Source: Treponema sp.
GTDB taxonomy: Bacteria; Spirochaetota; Spirochaetia; Treponematales; Breznakiellaceae
Length of the DNA stretch: 15,748 nt
Reading direction: 5' to 3'
Assembly: GCA_031258265.1 (NCBI GenBank)
Contig: JAIRNB010000239.1
Coordinates: 1-15,748 of the forward strand
The notes under the pieces were generated by a model, which made no database searches, was not told where the DNA came from, and worked only from the letters and a program-made list of their open reading frames with translations. Every line of letters starts with the position of its first letter. The first letter of the stretch is position 1. A program made the position numbers and the translations under genes. Shown piece by piece: positions 12,690 to 15,748 of the stretch.

Positions 12690-13850
12690 CTAGGGCAGGG
12701 GAACAAAAGAAAGAAGCCTGGACAGGACCGTATCGGCATCCAGACCGTCGGCCTCCGCCTCGTAGGAAAGGACAAGCCGGTGGCGCAGGGCGGGATAGGC
12801 TGCGGCCTTCACATCCTCGGGAATAACCCAGGAACGGCCTTCAAAGAGGGCGAAAATCCGGGCAAGCCGGTGCAGGGCGATAGTCCCCCGGGGGGAGGCG
12901 CCAAAGGCGATGTAGCGGTATATCCCCTCCTGGGCATGGCGGGGAGAAGGGGAACGGGGTTTCCCCTTCCCGTAATCCCGCTGCCCCGGCAAAGAATTTT
13001 CCGGGGGCCGGGTGGCGGTGACCACCGCCACCATATAGCGTTCGATACCCTGATCCACCTTAACCAGTTCAACGGCGGTCCGCAGGGACCGCAGGGCCTC
13101 CCGGTTAAGAACCGGCTGCAGAGGGACTGAATGGCCGGGATTCTCCGCGCCGATAGGGGCGGCCTGCCGCAGAATTTCGATCTCCTCCTCCGCCTCCGGG
13201 TAGTTCAGGAGAATTTTCAGAAGGAACCGGTCCAGTTCAGCCTCCGGCAAAGGGTAGGTCCCCTCGTGTTCGATGGGGTTCTGCGTCGCCAGAACAAAGA
13301 AAGGGTCCGGCAGGCGGTGGCTCTGATCGCCGATAGTTACCTGTCCCTCCTGCATAGCCTCCAGCAGGGCGGACTGTACCTTGGCGGGGGCCCGGTTGAT
13401 CTCGTCCGCCAGTATCACGTTGGCAAACACCGGGCCCCGGCGGACCGAAAAAGTTCCGGTCCCCTGTTCCCATACCAGAGTCCCCGTAAGGTCCGCCGGC
13501 AGCAGATCCGGGGTAAACTGTATCCTCTTAAACCCAAGCCCCGTTATTTCCGCCAGGCTTTTCACCGCCGTGGTCTTGGCCAGCCCCGGCACCCCCTCCA
13601 GGAGAATATGGCCCCCCGCCACCAGGGCGGACAGGAGCCCGTTCAACATATCTTTTTGTCCGATGATTCGCTTTCCCAGTTCTTTCCGGCAGGTCTCCGC
13701 CAATTCCCCCGCCCGGATCAGCGTCTGTTTTTCCCTTTGATCAGCGTCCAAGTCCCGGCCGGCCGGCTGCCCGTTCCCCGTATCCAAAATTCCGCCGCCT
13801 TCCCTTCCGGGCCGGCCGCCTTCAGCTTGCCAAAAATCCATGAGGGGCAT
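12690..13850 (-). CDS. moxR: MoxR-family AAA+ ATPase, first gene of the Bat operon
   Basis: The 386-residue protein has all MoxR landmarks: R-I-I-G-Q (61-65), Walker A G86-V-P-G-L-A-K92-T93, Walker B I-L-A-D149-E150-I-N-R-A-P, sensor-1 A-T-Q-N191-P, E-L-D-R208-F, and a C-terminal lid ending V-L-S-R-L-L-S-F-V. MoxR ATPases act as chaperones that mature VWA proteins, here the BatA/BatB products. The first 40-odd residues, rich in Gly and Asp, precede the normal start of the family (about 330 residues). ATGs at 13850 and 13841 have no good Shine-Dalgarno, while a TTG at 13787 (residue 22) has GAAGG nine bases upstream, so the true start may be internal. Confidence 0.93.
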   Translation of the reverse strand: MPLMDFWQAEGGRPGREGGGILDTGNGQPAGRDLDADQREKQTLIRAGELAETCRKELGKRIIGQKDMLNGLLSALVAGGHILLEGVPGLAKTTAVKSLAEITGLGFKRIQFTPDLLPADLTGTLVWEQGTGTFSVRRGPVFANVILADEINRAPAKVQSALLEAMQEGQVTIGDQSHRLPDPFFVLATQNPIEHEGTYPLPEAELDRFLLKILLNYPEAEEEIEILRQAAPIGAENPGHSVPLQPVLNREALRSLRTAVELVKVDQGIERYMVAVVTATRPPENSLPGQRDYGKGKPRSPSPRHAQEGIYRYIAFGASPRGTIALHRLARIFALFEGRSWVIPEDVKAAAYPALRHRLVLSYEAEADGLDADTVLSRLLSFVPLP

Positions 13851-13903
13851 TGTACCCGGAAACCGTTGACTAAGTAAGATCTTTTTATTAAAGATAGAAG
13901 CTT
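13851..13903. promoter_or_regulatory. Compact divergent spacer between moxR and the aminotransferase gene
   Basis: Only 53 bases separate the two start codons. Plus-strand TTGACT (13866-13871) with TAAAGA 17 bases on is a possible promoter for the aminotransferase, which would leave almost no leader. A palindrome AAGATCTT (13876-13883) lies in the middle. If the MoxR start is internal, its leader extends into the assigned coding region. Confidence 0.35.
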
Positions 13904-15211
13904 ATGACAGACCCTTCAAAGGAACTCAACCGCGCCTTGGAGGGTACGGTCGTTTACCGCCTTCTTTCCGCCCTGGGCCGGCGGTTTTACTTCCCCAGGG
14001 GCATCATCGCCCAATCCGCGGAGGCTAAAAAATCCGCCTATTTTGCCAACGGCACCATTGGTATGGCCTATAAGAACGGACGGCCCCTGATCCTTTCGGC
14101 TATCGCCGATTGCATGCCCACCCTTAGTCCCGAAGAATCGGTGGTTTACGCCCCCACCGCGGGGGTGGAAAGCGCCCGTTCCGTTTGGAAGGACATGATC
14201 CTCCAGAAGAACCCTTCTATCAAGGCGGAACAGATCTCCCTGCCCGCTGTGGTGCCCGGTCTTACCGCGGGACTTTCCTATACGGCGGATATGTTTTTTA
14301 ACGAGGGGGACCGGCTCCTGGTAAGCGATCCCTGCTGGGATAATTACGGCCTTATTTTTCACACCCGCCGGGGCGCGGATGTCCGGGAAGTTCCCTTCTT
14401 TGGCGCCGGCCCCGGACTCAACCTGGATTCTATCAGACAGGCCGTGCGGGAAGAGGCAAAAACCGGGGTAGTACGGATACTGCTCAACTTCCCCAATAAC
14501 CCCTCCGGTTACTCCCCCACCCTGGGGGAAGAAGAAACCCTGGTAGAAATTCTGCTGGAGGCGGCGGAGGGCGGGGCGGACGTGCTGGTGATCTGCGACG
14601 ACGCCTATTTCGGCCTTTTTTACGAAAACGACGTGAGTAAAGAATCCCCCTTCGTCCGTTTTTCCTCCCTCCACGATAGAATTCTCGCCATTAAAGTCGA
14701 CGGCCCCATCAAAGAAGATTACATCTGGGGCTTCCGGATGGGCTTTGTCACCTATGCCTGCCGCAGCCTTGGGGCCGCCCACTACGACGCCCTTATCCGT
14801 AAACTTATGGGGGCTATCCGCTCCTCCGTATCCTGCGCCAACACCCCGGCCCAGTACATCATGCTCCGGGCCATGGAAGACAAACGGACCCCCCCGGAAA
14901 AAGAAGGCTTCCTCAATACGATGAAAGGCCGCTACCGGAAGGTAAAAAATTTTATCGGCGCCAACCCTCCGCACCCCGTCCTAAAGCCCCTGCCCTTCAA
15001 TTCAGGTTACTTCATGTGTTTCCGCTGTGAGGGCTTAAGCGCGGAAAAACTACGGCAGGAACTCCTTATCTCCCAGGGCATCGGCGCAATCTCCCTGGAA
15101 GACCGCTACCTGCGGATCGCCTTTGCGGGGATTGACGAGGACAAGATCGAAGTGGTGTACCGGACCATTTACGATACCGCCTCCAGGCTGCTAAGTCCGG
15201 AACGGGCATAG
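13904..15211 (+). CDS. Class I/II (fold type I) PLP-dependent aminotransferase
   Basis: The 435-residue protein matches the AspC-like fold I aminotransferases. It has N-F-P-N-N-P-S-G-Y (195-203) with the ring-contacting Asn, C-D-D-A-Y-F-G-L-F-Y (231-240) with PLP-nitrogen Asp232 and Tyr235, the Schiff-base lysine K270 in D-G-P-I-K-E-D-Y-I-W-G-F-R (R278 binding phosphate), and Y-L-R-I-A-F-A near the C-terminus with the substrate-carboxylate Arg. The region S-D-P-C-W-D-N-Y-G is a typical cofactor-side strand. Substrate cannot be assigned. No clear Shine-Dalgarno precedes the ATG (GATAGAAGCTT), consistent with a short or leaderless message. It is divergent from moxR and followed by 537 bases without a gene. 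Confidence 0.9.
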   Translation: MTDPSKELNRALEGTVVYRLLSALGRRFYFPRGIIAQSAEAKKSAYFANGTIGMAYKNGRPLILSAIADCMPTLSPEESVVYAPTAGVESARSVWKDMILQKNPSIKAEQISLPAVVPGLTAGLSYTADMFFNEGDRLLVSDPCWDNYGLIFHTRRGADVREVPFFGAGPGLNLDSIRQAVREEAKTGVVRILLNFPNNPSGYSPTLGEEETLVEILLEAAEGGADVLVICDDAYFGLFYENDVSKESPFVRFSSLHDRILAIKVDGPIKEDYIWGFRMGFVTYACRSLGAAHYDALIRKLMGAIRSSVSCANTPAQYIMLRAMEDKRTPPEKEGFLNTMKGRYRKVKNFIGANPPHPVLKPLPFNSGYFMCFRCEGLSAEKLRQELLISQGIGAISLEDRYLRIAFAGIDEDKIEVVYRTIYDTASRLLSPERA

Positions 15212-15234
15212 GAAAGGGGCGCATGACGGCGCTA

Positions 15235-15262
15235 TGCACCAGCCGCGAAGCGGCGTCGTGCA
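15235..15262. repeat. Two-level hairpin after the aminotransferase gene
   Basis: TGCAC...GTGCA form an outer stem and GCCGC-GAA-GCGGC an inner stem (15242-15254). A second GAA-loop hairpin, CAGCCCC-GAA-GGGGCTG, follows at 15281-15297. Neither is followed by a T-tract. Confidence 0.55.
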
Positions 15263-15351
15263 ATCAATTTCCTTGCTGCACAGCCCCGAAGGGGCTGATG
15301 CGTAGCCGCATTGGTTTAATATACAACCTTTGGCCCTTGGCTTTTATTCCA

Positions 15352-15376
15352 GCACAACGCGCTCCGCGCGTTGTGC
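15352..15376. repeat. Perfect 10-bp hairpin
   Basis: GCACAACGCG (15352-15361) and CGCGTTGTGC (15367-15376) pair perfectly around a 5-base loop. A smaller GCGCGC stem follows at 15380-15394 and a CCAAGCT/AGCTTGG stem at 15400-15415. Confidence 0.6.
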
Positions 15377-15613
15377 CGCGCGCGCCCTGCGCGCCCTAGC
15401 CAAGCTAAAGCTTGGCCGCATTAATCCAAATTGGGGCCTTTATTGGCGCTAGGCCATGCCGCACTAGCCAATATACAAACTGCGCTTGCCTGTCGCGGGC
15501 CTAGCTAAAGCTAAGCCGCATTAGTCCAACACTGGGAAATTTACTGGCGCTATGCGGTTCCACGTTAGCTTAATATACAGCCTGCCGGCAGGATGCCGGC
15601 TGTGATAGATGTA

Positions 15614-15638
15614 TACGTTTTTGCAAAGCAAAAACGTA
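15614..15638. repeat. Perfect 11-bp hairpin
   Basis: TACGTTTTTGC (15614-15624) and GCAAAAACGTA (15628-15638) pair around an AAA loop. It is separated by two bases from the next, longer hairpin. Confidence 0.65.
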
Positions 15639-15640
15639 AA

Positions 15641-15672
15641 GCCCAAAAATGGCATGGATGCCATTTTTGGGC
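15641..15672. repeat. Perfect 14-bp hairpin
   Basis: GCCCAAAAATGGCA (15641-15654) and TGCCATTTTTGGGC (15659-15672) are perfect inverted arms with a TGGA loop. The run of T within the right arm is inside the stem, so it is not a standard terminator. Confidence 0.7.
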
Positions 15673-15695
15673 AGCGCAAGGGATAGAGCGGAAAT

Positions 15696-15748
15696 ACCGG
15701 AAGCCCGCCGCAGGCGGGCTGAGGAATTGCAGCGATAGCCCGGTTTTT
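15696..15748 (+). terminator. Terminator-like branched structure at the window end
   Basis: An inner AGCCCGCC-GCA-GGCGGGCT hairpin (15702-15720) sits inside an outer ACCGG/CCGGT pairing (15696-15700 with 15740-15744) that runs directly into five T residues at the window edge. It could end plus-strand transcripts, or be one copy of a genome-wide structured intergenic element; the right edge is cut. Confidence 0.4.

Larger units (their letters stand above)
15227..15603. repeat. Degenerate ~100-bp tandem units in gene-free DNA
   Basis: GCCGCATT recurs at 15305, 15415 and 15515 (spacing 110 and 100 bases); GGCGCTA recurs at 15228, 15445 and 15546; AATATAC at 15318, 15470 and 15572. The two right-hand units align best: 15401-15420 and 15501-15520 differ at about three of twenty positions, and both hold a hairpin around GCTAAAGC. 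The first unit is interrupted by extra hairpins. No protein-coding frame is supported across 15212-15748. Confidence 0.65.

Noticed and set aside
13916..14974. 352-codon open frame opposite the aminotransferase gene
   Set aside because: The plus-strand protein has all PLP-enzyme motifs; the antisense product is Gly/His/Phe-rich without domain features, a typical shadow frame.
15066..15263. 65-codon minus-strand frame across the aminotransferase stop
   Set aside because: It runs antisense over the enzyme's C-terminus into hairpin DNA, with no ribosome-binding site or known motif.
15212..15748. CRISPR array in the repeat-rich right end
   Set aside because: The repeated pieces are degenerate, unequal in spacing (100-152 bases) and lack a constant 25-40 base repeat with similar-length spacers.

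Overview
The window looks like chromosomal DNA of a spirochaete, most likely a Treponema-type organism (possibly a gut or termite-gut lineage). This is inferred from the protein set: a DksA-like protein close to infA, a Bat (aerotolerance) operon in the MoxR - DUF58 - BatD-like - VWA - VWA/TPR order that I recall from Borrelia and treponemes, and GC-rich hairpin-laden intergenic DNA. No rRNA, tRNA, CRISPR array or complete mobile element was found.

Layout. (1) 1-2956: a minus-strand stretch with the N-terminus of an Rpn/PD-(D/E)XK nuclease-transposase gene cut by the window edge, a secreted TPR-repeat protein, an exported DUF1266 protein and a DJ-1/PfpI protein; an intrinsic-terminator-like hairpin separates the DUF1266 and TPR genes. 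(2) 3045-3401: a DksA/TraR-type zinc-finger regulator on the plus strand, converging on (3) a minus-strand signalling cassette, 6147-3398: an unrecognised 58-aa protein, a receiver - STAS-like - receiver protein, an HPt phosphotransfer protein and a PHP-family phosphatase, closely packed or overlapping. (4) 6260-6345: a divergent promoter/dyad region feeding that cassette and infA (IF-1, GTG start). (5) 13850-6664: a seven-gene minus-strand operon - MoxR ATPase, DUF58 protein, BatD-like membrane protein, BatA (VWA), a BatB-BatC fusion (VWA plus TPR), a BatE-like SH3 membrane protein, and an Smr-domain protein - with three consecutive ATGA overlaps. (6) 13904-15211: a plus-strand class I/II aminotransferase divergent from moxR. 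(7) 15212-15748: gene-free DNA with degenerate ~100-bp tandem units, many perfect hairpins and a terminator-like end.

How the genes may work together. The Bat operon should build an inner-membrane/periplasmic complex: MoxR is an AAA+ chaperone acting on VWA proteins, DUF58 and the two VWA proteins carry MIDAS metal sites, and the BatD, TPR and SH3 parts give periplasmic binding surfaces. The signalling cassette encodes a phosphorelay fragment (two receivers and one HPt) without a histidine kinase in view, so its kinase must lie elsewhere. The most unusual items are the BatB-BatC fusion that keeps a lipoprotein-signal-like segment inside the protein, the low-complexity loop next to the BatA MIDAS site, the REC-STAS-REC architecture with a degenerate first receiver, the short gene ahead of it with a hairpin over its ribosome-binding site, and the structured repeat region at the right end. 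All functions are read from motifs seen by eye; no database search was run.
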